A stretch of DNA of 64,000 nt from Saprospiraceae bacterium (lineage in GTDB: Bacteria; Bacteroidota; Bacteroidia; Chitinophagales; Saprospiraceae): the NCBI GenBank assembly GCA_020631355.1, contig JAHDHL010000014.1, forward strand, positions 1 through 64,000, given 5' to 3'. The first letter of the stretch is position 1, and every line of letters begins with the position of its first letter. The notes below the pieces were generated by a model. It worked only from the letters and a program-made list of their open reading frames with translations. It had not been told where the DNA came from and made no database searches. Made by a program: the position numbers and the translations under genes. Positions 18,801 through 25,629 of this stretch are shown here, in pieces.

Positions 18801-19017
18801 GTGCATCCACTTTTTCGAGCGCTGATTTTGGTAGTCCCTTTTTATCAAGGGAGTCGATGGTTGCCCATTCCTTAGGATAGTCCCCATCATTGAAAGACAT
18901 CATAGGTTTCTCGTTTTTCGAATTATTGAATCCGAACAATGCTATGATTCCAATGGAAACAAACACTGTCAGGATACTCAAGTACGTTTTATTCATGATC
19001 AATTGGCTTCTTTTCAT
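12850..19017 (-). CDS. Alpha-2-macroglobulin family protein with thioester motif
   Basis: This 2055-residue protein belongs to the bacterial alpha-2-macroglobulin family, protease traps that react covalently with attacking proteases through an internal thioester. An N-terminal hydrophobic segment (about 11-30) acts as signal or anchor; no lipobox Cys is seen. An N-terminal region of unknown type spans about 40-470. Macroglobulin domains follow, including the MG2-like RPGQTIYYKALPL near 620. An Ala/Pro linker near 1220 has a run of Pro residues then PKKKAK, and the A2M core (LTKWKFMGFAHT) lies near 1300. The thioester motif CTEQ is at 1511-1514 within YPYDCTEQIFSRYY, and an alpha-helical thioester domain and C-terminal receptor-like domain follow. 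No pbpC gene is adjacent, unlike the classical bacterial arrangement. Confidence 0.92.
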   Translation of the reverse strand: MKRSQLIMNKTYLSILTVFVSIGIIALFGFNNSKNEKPMMSFNDGDYPKEWATIDSLDKKGLPKSALEKVDALYLRAKADNNPSQVIKTLMYKGKYIGQLEENGYVKAIHNMEKEIESSSFPSKEILQSIVAELYQNYLSQNIWKFNDRTDTGEYKPDDISTWSIEKLNEEISRLYLASVGNKDVQRVIIRDFDAITQAPNKKRKFQDGLRPTLYDFLMHRAIDHFMNERTYLTEPANVFYIDQESALSDHSAFINTAFKTADTENNKYINLLLFQNILDFHKNDENPEALIDADLKRLKYVRQNSILSNKDELYYNALQKLSKKYAAHPSSAEIDYHIAQFYYDESFKFNSGQEKFKWHKKKALEICTRVKQEKRDTYGAQLCAMLWARIMQRNLSIEVEKVNVSEEAFPFSIQYQNENKVWYKVIKLSVEEEKILKRKKYDDFLPYMNQRTIVDKGQIDLPNDLDYNPHSIEYKIKGLDFGTHYVLVSTNEKFDDKAGSVTFAKTTISNLAYHSRNNNLTGEVEIFVVNRKNGYPLTNVSVEFFQRDYNYKKRGYDYKLVKTELTSKDGFASSKTKNNSIFIKLRNGKDYQDFGDSHYGYRRKNEEKDYVNNHMFLDRAIYRPGQTIYYKALPLLMNGQTGLPSILPNKKLEISFLDANYQEIKKTNLTTNEYGTVSGTFTAPETGMLGQMSIVVHYGGNNIGRQYLRVEEYKRPKFEVKFDPVKSSYKLEDEVTVSGFAKALAGNNIDGAKVKYTVTRNTRFPYWRYWWRGFPTSPSQIITNGTTTTDEKGQFKISFNAIPDKSVDAASNPLFSYTINAAITDITGETRNSTTTVNVGTIALDIDISVDESINRNQLESFEISSKNLNGEYEKSKGQVTIHQLIPNGLVIDRFWSVPDEFVLTKEEYKETFPNRPYKEENLKRNYLQGKKIIDQKFDTESSQSINLSPSDFAAGSYKLELKSKDKYGKVVEVTKYFSVFDVKDKKSMDHHAFFHNIEKNKLEPGEKAVIHIGSAHRDAKVLFEIEHQDKIVKREWISPKGLKSLEIPIEEKHRGGLSYHLQFVHDNRTESKTINIAVPWSNKELSVEYGTFRDKLYPGQDEEWQIKISGPKGDMVTAEMLAGMYDASLDQFASNNWPNQFYPGHYPSLGLRINHFGVSHSNYRHGNKFQHAIPNVRYREYRSLQWFGFPINSYSYRSYGAYAVEESMVMDTAVAAEVPRTAAPPPPPPSPKKKAKIAEEMRKTGLPAGNLNTMANGVKSEEQKNDADDFDDVKVRTNLNETVFFFPHLKTDKDGNIIIKFTMNEALTKWKFMGFAHTKDLETAYTEKEVVTQKDLMVVPNPPRFMREGDRIEFTAKVSNLTEKNMAGSAVLQLFDAITNEPVDALLGNENNQVSFDAKAGQSAPLKWTLDIPMGKVNAITHRVIAKSGDFSDGEENALPILTNRMMVTETLPLPVRGKQSKDFTFSKLMNSGSSNTLQHHQMTLEFTSNPAWYAVQSLPYLMEYPYDCTEQIFSRYYANSLASTVANSQPNIQKVFEKWKNTDALQSNLSKNQELKYAILEDTPWVMDAQNEAQQKKNIGLLFDLNKMAKEQDKAIAKITERQLGNGGFSWFPGGRDSWYITQYLVEGMGHLDRLGVKDIRKDDKVNMMMRKAVVYCDDRMVEEYERLEKRVKKGHAKWEDDNLNSIIIHYLYARSFFNDIDMNSAANKAATYYIGQAQKFWLNKGMYQEGMIALALHRKGGHERTTNDIMKSLKERSLNHEEMGMYWKYNTGYYWYQLPIETHALMIEAFDEVAQDVQAVDDLKVWLLKNKQTNNWKTTKGTAAAVYALLMRGDNWLMQDQDIQIEMGGQPVDVAAMEKEAGTGYFKVKYEKDEVRPEMGQVKVTNPNDVVAWGAVYWQYLEDLDKITTFEETPLTLKKQLFLEKDGPKGKFMEPISQEQITPGDKLMVRIELRVDRDMEYVHMKDMRASGLEPVNVLSQYKWQGGLGYYESTRDASTNFFFDRLPKGTYVFEYPLMVQHKGDFSNGITTIQCMYAPEFTSHSEGVRIEVK

Positions 19018-19051
19018 AACAATATAGTTAGTTATGTATAGACTGTGTTAT

Positions 19052-19113
19052 TCATCACAAGAGATTCATTCAAATTCATTGAAGTAATTAGGAATATGAA
19101 TCATCTGTGATGA
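19052..19113. repeat. Imperfect 15-bp inverted repeat upstream of the macroglobulin gene
   Basis: TCATCACA-aga-GATTCAT (19052-19069) is matched by ATGAATC-atc-TGTGATGA (19096-19113), with a 26-base spacer. No U tract follows on either strand. It lies 35 bases before the macroglobulin start and about 100 bases after the end of the kinase gene, so it may be a regulatory palindrome or a weak terminator of the kinase transcript. Confidence 0.5.
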
Positions 19114-19209
19114 GGGAATACTATTAAGATGCGGATTGTAATGAAATGGTGCTTTATCAGTAGGACATTAGTATTTCGTTAACGACCTTGATGAAGTACA
19201 AGGAGGGAA

Positions 19210-20568
19210 CTATTGGAGCATGGGGTTGGAGGAGGAGGGGAGAGCTGCTTCGACAGGTAAGGAAACATGGAAAACGGAACCTTTGCCTAATTCTGATTCT
19301 ACCCAAATGTGCCCTTCCATTTTCTCTACAATCTTCTTACATGCAGCCAAGCCGATGCCATGCCCCTCATACGTTTGGTTGTCATGAAGCCTATTGAATA
19401 TACCAAAAACATTCTGCTGATATTCCTTGGCTATACCAATCCCATTATCTTCGATTGAAATCAGGTGTTGGCCCTCTTTCAGGTGATAATTGACATTTAT
19501 GATAGGATTGATTTCTTTTTTTCTGAACTTAATGGCATTGGAAATCAGATTCTGGAACAGTTGTATGGCGATACTCCTTGGCATATTAAGCGTTGGCAGA
19601 TGCTCCTGCACATTGATTTCAGCAGCATTATCAGATATATTATGGATGAGATTGCACAGTATGGAATTGAAGATTTCGTTCATATCCGTATCATGTACTA
19701 AGTCATCCGACCTTTCGATTGTGGCATAATCCAGAAGATCATCAAGCATTTGGGACATATCCTTTACACCCCCATTGATAAAACCCATGAGTTCAATGGT
19801 ACTATCATCTAACTTTCCATTAAGTTTCCGTTGGAGTAGTTGGGTAAAATTACCAATGGTTCTCAGGGGAGCTTTCAAGTCATGGGAAGATGCATAAGCA
19901 AAGGCTTTTAACTCCTCATTTTTTTCCTTAATGATTTGGTTCATCTCCACAAGTTCCCTGTTTTTTTCGAACAGTAATTCCTCGTTTTCATGCGACTTGA
20001 TCCTGTTTCGGAGTTGATATACCGCCAACATGTAGCTAGGGCACATGATACCAAGGATTTCAATTACTCTGACAAGTCGGTCCCGGAAGATAAGGTCACT
20101 GAAAAATAGAGATACGATCATGATGCCGAGAATGGAAACATTAGTCAGTAGCTTATACCGTAAATCCGTTTCGAAGATGAGATTGATGACACATATGAAT
20201 ATGGCAAAGGAAATCATTTCTCCTCTGGTATGTGTTCCCATTATGGCTAACGGAATGATGGTGATATGAACCACAAGTATGGTTAGGAGGGCTGTAGTGT
20301 CCAATGGGAAACGACTCAACTCGAATTGGAAAAGCTTAAATTTCCTATTTAAGAGTGGTAAAAAATATAGTACGAATGATAAATGGATTATAGCTAATAC
20401 CTTGTAATTGGTATTATCCTGAATGATACCATCTCTCCAACGGTATACATCCAGAATGAGAAGTGCAAAGAAGAAAAAGATACCTAAATAAGATATGGCA
20501 ACGGCACGGTCACCGTTGGCTTTGCGTAGTTTTTGATCTAATGATATGACGTTTGAGTTAATCCCCAT
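19210..20568 (-). CDS. Membrane sensor histidine kinase
   Basis: The 452-residue protein has about six predicted membrane helices in residues 20-195, with no evident periplasmic sensor domain. A coiled-coil linker rich in Glu and Lys follows. The HisKA dimerisation domain has the phosphoacceptor His229 in SSHDLKAPL. The HATPase domain has all boxes: N (FQNLISNAIKF), G1 (EDNGIGIA), F (VFGIFNRLH) and G2 (GHGIGLAACKKIVEKMEG). It should autophosphorylate and signal through a response regulator, but none is encoded nearby, so it is an orphan kinase. The HisKA type resembles phytochrome-like kinases common in Bacteroidota. The signal it senses is unknown. Confidence 0.92.
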   Translation of the reverse strand: MGINSNVISLDQKLRKANGDRAVAISYLGIFFFFALLILDVYRWRDGIIQDNTNYKVLAIIHLSFVLYFLPLLNRKFKLFQFELSRFPLDTTALLTILVVHITIIPLAIMGTHTRGEMISFAIFICVINLIFETDLRYKLLTNVSILGIMIVSLFFSDLIFRDRLVRVIEILGIMCPSYMLAVYQLRNRIKSHENEELLFEKNRELVEMNQIIKEKNEELKAFAYASSHDLKAPLRTIGNFTQLLQRKLNGKLDDSTIELMGFINGGVKDMSQMLDDLLDYATIERSDDLVHDTDMNEIFNSILCNLIHNISDNAAEINVQEHLPTLNMPRSIAIQLFQNLISNAIKFRKKEINPIINVNYHLKEGQHLISIEDNGIGIAKEYQQNVFGIFNRLHDNQTYEGHGIGLAACKKIVEKMEGHIWVESELGKGSVFHVSLPVEAALPSSSNPMLQ

Positions 20569-20613
20569 GAGTGGGTGGCATCTAGTTTAGCTGAGAATTT
20601 ATGTTTTTATACG

Positions 20614-21402
20614 TCAGCTACTGGCTTTCAGTTTCATATCTTTTGCAATTTCCTTACCCAGATAACCATCTATTACATGGTGCAACCAATAAATTACTGG
20701 CGTGAGTATGACCGCCATGATGAACTTATAGATATAGTTATTGAATCCAACTGCCAGGAAAGTAACGAATGTCCAAGGTGTAGGGCCCCCCGAAATTAAT
20801 CTGGGTCCTAAGTAAAATGCTATGAAAAGAACCACGAAGCTGTCTATGAATTGGGAAACTAAAGTAGAACCGGTAGCCCGCGCCCAAATCTTTTCCTCCC
20901 CGGCCATCTTTTTTATCTTATGAAATACAAGGACATCTACGATTTGTCCTACCAAGAATGCGACCAATGAACCGATGATGATAAGTAATCCCTGTCCGAA
21001 AACACTCTTGAATGCTGCTTGCATGTCAGGTACACCAGATTTTGAAGCGCTTCCCACCCACCAACCAACGGGATCTAATGCGATTGCAGCATAAACCATC
21101 AGGAAAGCATAACTGATAAGCCCAACAGCGAGATAGGAAAGGAAACGTACCCCTTTCTTACCGTAATATTCGTTGATGACATCGGTCATGATGAAGACCA
21201 CCGGCCATAACAATACTCCAGCCGTATATGTAAGTGAAACTTGTTCTCCAAGGATTTTATAGGATAATGGTTCGAATCCGAAAGTGGATTCCATCTGAAA
21301 TATCTTAACTCCGATGAATTCTGCGATGAGAGCGTTAGAAATGAAAAAACCACCCAGAATAATAAAAAGTCGGGTTCCTTTATGTTCTATGATATGGCTC
21401 AT
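20614..21402 (-). CDS. Queuosine precursor transporter (YhhQ/VUT family)
   Basis: The 262-residue integral membrane protein shows about six hydrophobic segments and the family's conserved features: WPVVFIMTDVINEYYGKKGVR near residues 67-87 and a later FLVGQIVDVLVFHKIKK. Members of this family (Pfam Vut_1, DUF165) import precursors such as preQ0 or preQ1 for the tRNA base queuosine. The exact substrate here is inferred from the family. The gene ends 45 bases from the kinase start and begins 9 bases from the end of the MBOAT gene, so it may be the last gene of that transcript. No queuosine biosynthesis gene lies in the window. Confidence 0.85.
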   Translation of the reverse strand: MSHIIEHKGTRLFIILGGFFISNALIAEFIGVKIFQMESTFGFEPLSYKILGEQVSLTYTAGVLLWPVVFIMTDVINEYYGKKGVRFLSYLAVGLISYAFLMVYAAIALDPVGWWVGSASKSGVPDMQAAFKSVFGQGLLIIIGSLVAFLVGQIVDVLVFHKIKKMAGEEKIWARATGSTLVSQFIDSFVVLFIAFYLGPRLISGGPTPWTFVTFLAVGFNNYIYKFIMAVILTPVIYWLHHVIDGYLGKEIAKDMKLKASS

Positions 21403-21411
21403 GCTGATGAA

Positions 21412-22875
21412 TTAGAATTGGTAGTAAACAAATGTTTTTGCCGTGCCGAAGTATTCTATGATGGATAAAGATAATAAAAGATATATCGACCATCGGATAA
21501 CCTTGTTGTGGTGTATTTGTTCAAGACCGTGCAAATGATTCCTATTGAACCATTCCATCAAGAACATGAATCCGAGATACAAGAAAACCAAAGCCATTTC
21601 CACTTGACTCATCCCTAAGTGATTGATTTGTTCCAAGGGGTTATTAAGGATACCAATAAAGATATCTTGAATGATTTCAATGAATCTGAACATTGGTATA
21701 TCATTAAAAAAAATACCGATTGAAAAGAATATCGAGGAGGTATAAATGAACCCCAACATATCCTTAGTGTGCGGGAGTTTCTTATACTTTTCAGGGAATC
21801 CTACTATTTTTTTATCCCATTCCATTATTCTCTCCAAGATGAGAATCAGTGAATGTAGAATTCCCCAAATGATAAACCCCCAGGCTGCACCATGCCAAAA
21901 TCCCGAAAGGATGAAAATGATGAGTAAATTTCTACGGGTTTTGGATTCGCTTCTATTTTCCTTATTTCCCTGTAGTGGCCTATAAACATAATAAAGTAAC
22001 CAGCCGAATAAAGATTTGTGCCATCGTTTCCAAAATTCTGTCATGGTTCTGGAAAAGAAAGGAAATGCGAAATTCTGCTGTAATTTAAAACCGAATAACC
22101 TTGCCGAACCTATGGCTATATCCGAATACCCAGAAAAGTCTGCATAAATCATTATGGAACTCATCAGGCAGAGGAATAAAATGAAAGAGCCATCATGTAG
22201 ACCGGGTTCATAATATAAGTGCTGATAATAGATGAGCAAATTATCCGCAATGACAATTTTCTTGAAGAAACCCCAAAGGATTTGTCTCAAACCATCTATG
22301 GCCTGACGATAATCGAAAGCTCTTGGTTTATGGAATTGGGGAAGCAGATTCCTGGCCCTTTCTATGGGACCAGCCACCAACTGTGGGAAAAAGGCTACAT
22401 AGCATGCAAATGATACCCAACTACTGGTTGGTTTTATCCGCCTTTCGTAAACGTCGATGGTATAACTCATGGTTTGGAACGTGTAGAAACTGATTCCGAT
22501 GGGTAGGATGATGTTGAGTGTAATGGGGTCCGCTTCCATTCCGAAAAGGGAAAGTAAGGCAATGAAACTATCCGTGAAAAAATTAAAGTATTTGAATCCC
22601 ACCAAAATGGAAAGGTTACCAATGATACTTAGCAAAAGCCATCTCTTTCTTATGTGTTTTTCCTGTTGCTGGTTTAATTGTAATCCTATGAAATAATCCA
22701 GGCATGTGCTGATGATAACCAATGATAAGAATCGATAATCCCACCATCCATAAAAAACATAACTAGCTATCAGAATCAGTAAATTCTGCAACTTGAATTT
22801 CTCCTTTTGAATCCACCAATACAGTAGAAAAACCAAGGGTAAGAATAATATGTATTCGATGGAATTAAATAACAT
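21412..22875 (-). CDS. MBOAT family O-acyltransferase (AlgI/DltB-like)
   Basis: The product is a 487-residue polytopic acyltransferase of the membrane-bound O-acyltransferase family. Such proteins move acyl groups across the membrane onto extracytoplasmic polymers such as alginate or teichoic acid. The family landmarks are visible: DYFIGLQL near residue 60, FWKRWHKSLFGWLLYYVYRPL near 280, and the predicted catalytic His in SGFWHGAAWGFIIWG near 325. The gene lies one base downstream of the SGNH-like gene, which is the typical partnership in which the MBOAT protein supplies acyl groups and the SGNH protein transfers them. The glycan exporter genes divergently transcribed next door suggest a cell-surface polysaccharide as acceptor; that is inference. 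Confidence 0.92.
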   Translation of the reverse strand: MLFNSIEYILFLPLVFLLYWWIQKEKFKLQNLLILIASYVFYGWWDYRFLSLVIISTCLDYFIGLQLNQQQEKHIRKRWLLLSIIGNLSILVGFKYFNFFTDSFIALLSLFGMEADPITLNIILPIGISFYTFQTMSYTIDVYERRIKPTSSWVSFACYVAFFPQLVAGPIERARNLLPQFHKPRAFDYRQAIDGLRQILWGFFKKIVIADNLLIYYQHLYYEPGLHDGSFILFLCLMSSIMIYADFSGYSDIAIGSARLFGFKLQQNFAFPFFSRTMTEFWKRWHKSLFGWLLYYVYRPLQGNKENRSESKTRRNLLIIFILSGFWHGAAWGFIIWGILHSLILILERIMEWDKKIVGFPEKYKKLPHTKDMLGFIYTSSIFFSIGIFFNDIPMFRFIEIIQDIFIGILNNPLEQINHLGMSQVEMALVFLYLGFMFLMEWFNRNHLHGLEQIHHNKVIRWSIYLLLSLSIIEYFGTAKTFVYYQF

Positions 22876-22876
22876 A

Positions 22877-23899
22877 TTATTTCAAGTTCAGTTCTTGCAT
22901 GTTCTTCACTAATGCCGATGTATATTCCAAGGAACCCAGATGATTTAGATGACCCGGATTACTACAATATTCCATTTTATAAAAATTGGGATATTGACTA
23001 GGGTTGGAAAGGTTAATACAAGGGATTTCATGGAGGCTTTCTACATGTGATAATGTATTCTGACTCAGTCTACTGGGTATTAGTAGAATCAATTGGCCAC
23101 CTAATTTTAAAACTTTTTTATTGATGGATTGCAATTCCTGAATATATATGGGATTGATTTTTCCTTTGATTTTTCCTTGGTTCAGAAGTAAGGAATTCTT
23201 ATTCAGTTCATCCAATAATCTTTTATTATCCAAAACATCCCAAACCAATTGATGTCCCAGATTCTTTTTAACTCCTTTCCTGTCCCGCATGGCAAGAAAT
23301 CCCTTTTGTTGTTGTATTTTTTGGATGAGGCGATTTTCCTTTTTATCGGATTTTCCTCGTAATAAATACTTTTTCATATCATTCAGCATCTGATATTTGA
23401 ATACGCTATAAATAAATACCTTGTAACTGGAAAAAATCGATTGGAAATCCTTTTCATGATAATAATGACGAGTGTTGTACCATAATTTATCCAGTGACAT
23501 TGTGCCTCTGATTCTCAAGGAATGCTGATTATTGGAATCCATTGGTTTGACATCGACTACCTCAAGGAATACATATTTCAATTGCTGTTGTTCTGGCCAA
23601 TGTTTCAGAAAATGATTCACTACATAAAAAGACTCGGGAGGACGCATTCCATTCACACCCAAATTATACGAATCCGTAGATTGGAACAAGGAATCAAATA
23701 ATATGGGTTGGATCTGACTATGTGTCAGACTAGAACCGAAGAAATAGGTGTCATACCTGAAAGCCTGCTCCTCAATATGTTCCATCTTCAGATTCAATTG
23801 GTCGATGGACCAATAATATGGCAACATCATTTCGGGTATCTGTAATACCAAAACCAGTAATACCAAATAGAGGACAATATGTCTGACGAATCTTCTCAC
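22877..23899 (-). CDS. SGNH-like membrane-anchored protein, MBOAT partner
   Basis: About 340 residues with an N-terminal signal anchor (RRFVRHIVLYLVLLVLVL). The features fit an SGNH/AlgX-type esterase fold: a nucleophile-like FFGSSLTHSQI, a block-III-like Asn in YNLGVNGMRPPES, and a C-terminal NPGHLNHLGS carrying a candidate catalytic His. I did not recognise a named family, and overall similarity is weak. It most likely helps the neighbouring MBOAT protein acylate a surface glycan. The frame is open to a TTG at 23962, only six bases from the divergent exporter frame. I prefer the GTG at 23899, which places basic residues directly before the membrane segment and leaves room for promoters. Confidence 0.7.
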   Translation of the reverse strand: MRRFVRHIVLYLVLLVLVLQIPEMMLPYYWSIDQLNLKMEHIEEQAFRYDTYFFGSSLTHSQIQPILFDSLFQSTDSYNLGVNGMRPPESFYVVNHFLKHWPEQQQLKYVFLEVVDVKPMDSNNQHSLRIRGTMSLDKLWYNTRHYYHEKDFQSIFSSYKVFIYSVFKYQMLNDMKKYLLRGKSDKKENRLIQKIQQQKGFLAMRDRKGVKKNLGHQLVWDVLDNKRLLDELNKNSLLLNQGKIKGKINPIYIQELQSINKKVLKLGGQLILLIPSRLSQNTLSHVESLHEIPCINLSNPSQYPNFYKMEYCSNPGHLNHLGSLEYTSALVKNMQELNLK

Positions 23900-24001
23900 A
23901 AAAGCGCACCGATGCTGAGGTGTTAAGATATTAAGAATTTGATAGGCTGATGAGGATAACAACGTTTATTGTCTCAAATTCTCAATATCTTTCGAGAATA
24001 C

Positions 24002-24784
24002 ATGAAAGGCATCCTGTCATATCGATATTTCATACAACAATTGGCCAAGGTCAATATCCTTACCCGTTACAAGAAAACGAGATTGGGGGTATTGTGGATG
24101 CTATTATCGCCACTCCTTACAGTGGTCATATGGGTGACACTACATAAGGCGGGATTGTTTCAACCCGGGGATACGGGTATTTCTTATCCTGCATATGTGT
24201 TTTTCAGTACGACCCTGTGGGCCTTATTCTACGAGACTTATCGCTCTGTGAGTGAAAGTGTCACTTTCAATAGTAAATTATTACTTTCCCACCGCATACC
24301 CTACGGTACGATTGTGATTGAAAGGATGATTTTCCAATTCGTCCATTCGATGATACCCTTATTGTTGAGTTTGCCGGTAATTTATTTGTTCGGTGCAGAA
24401 TTGGGCGCCGGGCTCTTTTTCTTCTTTTTCTCCATTATCCCTCTTTTGTTATTCGGAGTGGCCATAGGAATGGTAGTCGCTGTATTGAAAGTCGTTGCAG
24501 TTGATTTTTCCAATGCAATGGATGAGTTCATGCGGGTTGTCAAGTTCCTTTGTCCCGTCGTTTACGCCAGTCAGGCTGATTTGGGTTTCCTGAACCCGAT
24601 TGTCAAATGGAATCCCCTGACATACCTCATCGGATTCCCAAGGGATTTGTTACTGAACCAGCATTTGGGTTTGGGGCAGAATTACCTGTGGGTTTGTTTG
24701 GGGTTGTGCATGTTCTTATTGCTGTCCTATCGTTTTTTTACGAAGTCGGCTCCCTTATTGGTTGAAAGATTATTCGGTAATTAA
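24002..24784 (+). CDS. ABC-2 type polysaccharide exporter permease (Wzm-like)
   Basis: The 261-residue permease has about six membrane helices and the typical entry motif of Wzm-like proteins, RYKKTRLGVLWMLLSPLL, near its N-terminus. Together with the following ATPase it should form the inner-membrane exporter for a lipid-linked surface polysaccharide such as O-antigen or a teichoic-acid-like polymer. I used the ATG at 24002; a TTG at 23969 would add eleven residues (SQILNIFREY) and cannot be excluded. The stop codon overlaps the start of the ATPase gene by one base (TAATG), which suggests translational coupling. Confidence 0.88.
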   Translation: MKGILSYRYFIQQLAKVNILTRYKKTRLGVLWMLLSPLLTVVIWVTLHKAGLFQPGDTGISYPAYVFFSTTLWALFYETYRSVSESVTFNSKLLLSHRIPYGTIVIERMIFQFVHSMIPLLLSLPVIYLFGAELGAGLFFFFFSIIPLLLFGVAIGMVVAVLKVVAVDFSNAMDEFMRVVKFLCPVVYASQADLGFLNPIVKWNPLTYLIGFPRDLLLNQHLGLGQNYLWVCLGLCMFLLLSYRFFTKSAPLLVERLFGN

Positions 24785-25629
24785 TGGATATGGCAGCCGA
24801 CATATCAATACGATTAGAAGGGATAAGCAAGAAATTCTGCTCCGATATCAAAACCAATCTATGGTATTGTCTTCAGGATGTGACGAAGGTGAATCTGAAT
24901 CTTTCCTTGAAAAGAAACCGATTGAGGAAAAAGGAATTTTGGGCATTGGATGAAATTTCGACCTCAATCTCCAAGGGAGAAGTAATAGCTATGGTCGGCA
25001 AGAATGGTTCAGGAAAAACAACCTTATCCAGAATTATATCTGGCATCTATCAACCCGATAAGGGAAATTGTCATATTGGTAGCAATCTAAGAGTGACACC
25101 TATTTTCGCACTGAAAGCAGGATTACACCCATTATATACCGGTAAGGAGAATATCTATCTCAAGGCTGCTGCATATGGAATGAATGAGAAAGAGATAGAT
25201 GAGGCATTGGATAATATTATAACATTTTCTGAGTTGGGCGAATTCATCCATACTCCTGTTGGAAGTTATTCCACGGGCATGAAAGCCCGGTTATCCTATG
25301 CAATAGCAATGGCTACCAACCCTGATATTTTTGTAATAGATGAGGCACTTGCGGTAGGTGATGCTGTATTCAGAGCCAAATGTCTGGAGCATATCCGCAA
25401 AATGACCAAAGAAAGAAAAAAGACAGTCGTGTATGTCACTCATCATTTGGATAGGGTCTTACAAACAGCGGATAGGGTTTTGGTTTTGGATAAGGGGAAA
25501 TTAATTCGGGACACTTATGATGTAAAGGATGGATTACAATTTTATATAAAGAATTGTCTGAAAGATGAGGCTTTGGAAAGACAGGAAGCCCTGCGGGAAT
25601 TAATAGAACAATGGGATAATGAAAAATGA
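24784..25629 (+). CDS. ABC transporter ATP-binding protein, polysaccharide export (Wzt-like)
   Basis: The 281-residue ATPase carries Walker A GKNGSGKTT (from residue 72) and the signature YSTGMKARLSYAIA, which is typical of the polysaccharide-export subfamily. Walker B is IFVIDEALAVGDAVF and the H-loop is in YVTHHLD. It ends after the ATPase domain and lacks the C-terminal glycan-binding domain found in some Wzt proteins, so chain length is probably not sensed by this subunit. It pairs with the permease immediately upstream (one-base overlap). Its end overlaps the following glycosyltransferase by 11 bases, so exporter and glycosyltransferases form one operon. Confidence 0.93.
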   Translation: MDMAADISIRLEGISKKFCSDIKTNLWYCLQDVTKVNLNLSLKRNRLRKKEFWALDEISTSISKGEVIAMVGKNGSGKTTLSRIISGIYQPDKGNCHIGSNLRVTPIFALKAGLHPLYTGKENIYLKAAAYGMNEKEIDEALDNIITFSELGEFIHTPVGSYSTGMKARLSYAIAMATNPDIFVIDEALAVGDAVFRAKCLEHIRKMTKERKKTVVYVTHHLDRVLQTADRVLVLDKGKLIRDTYDVKDGLQFYIKNCLKDEALERQEALRELIEQWDNEK

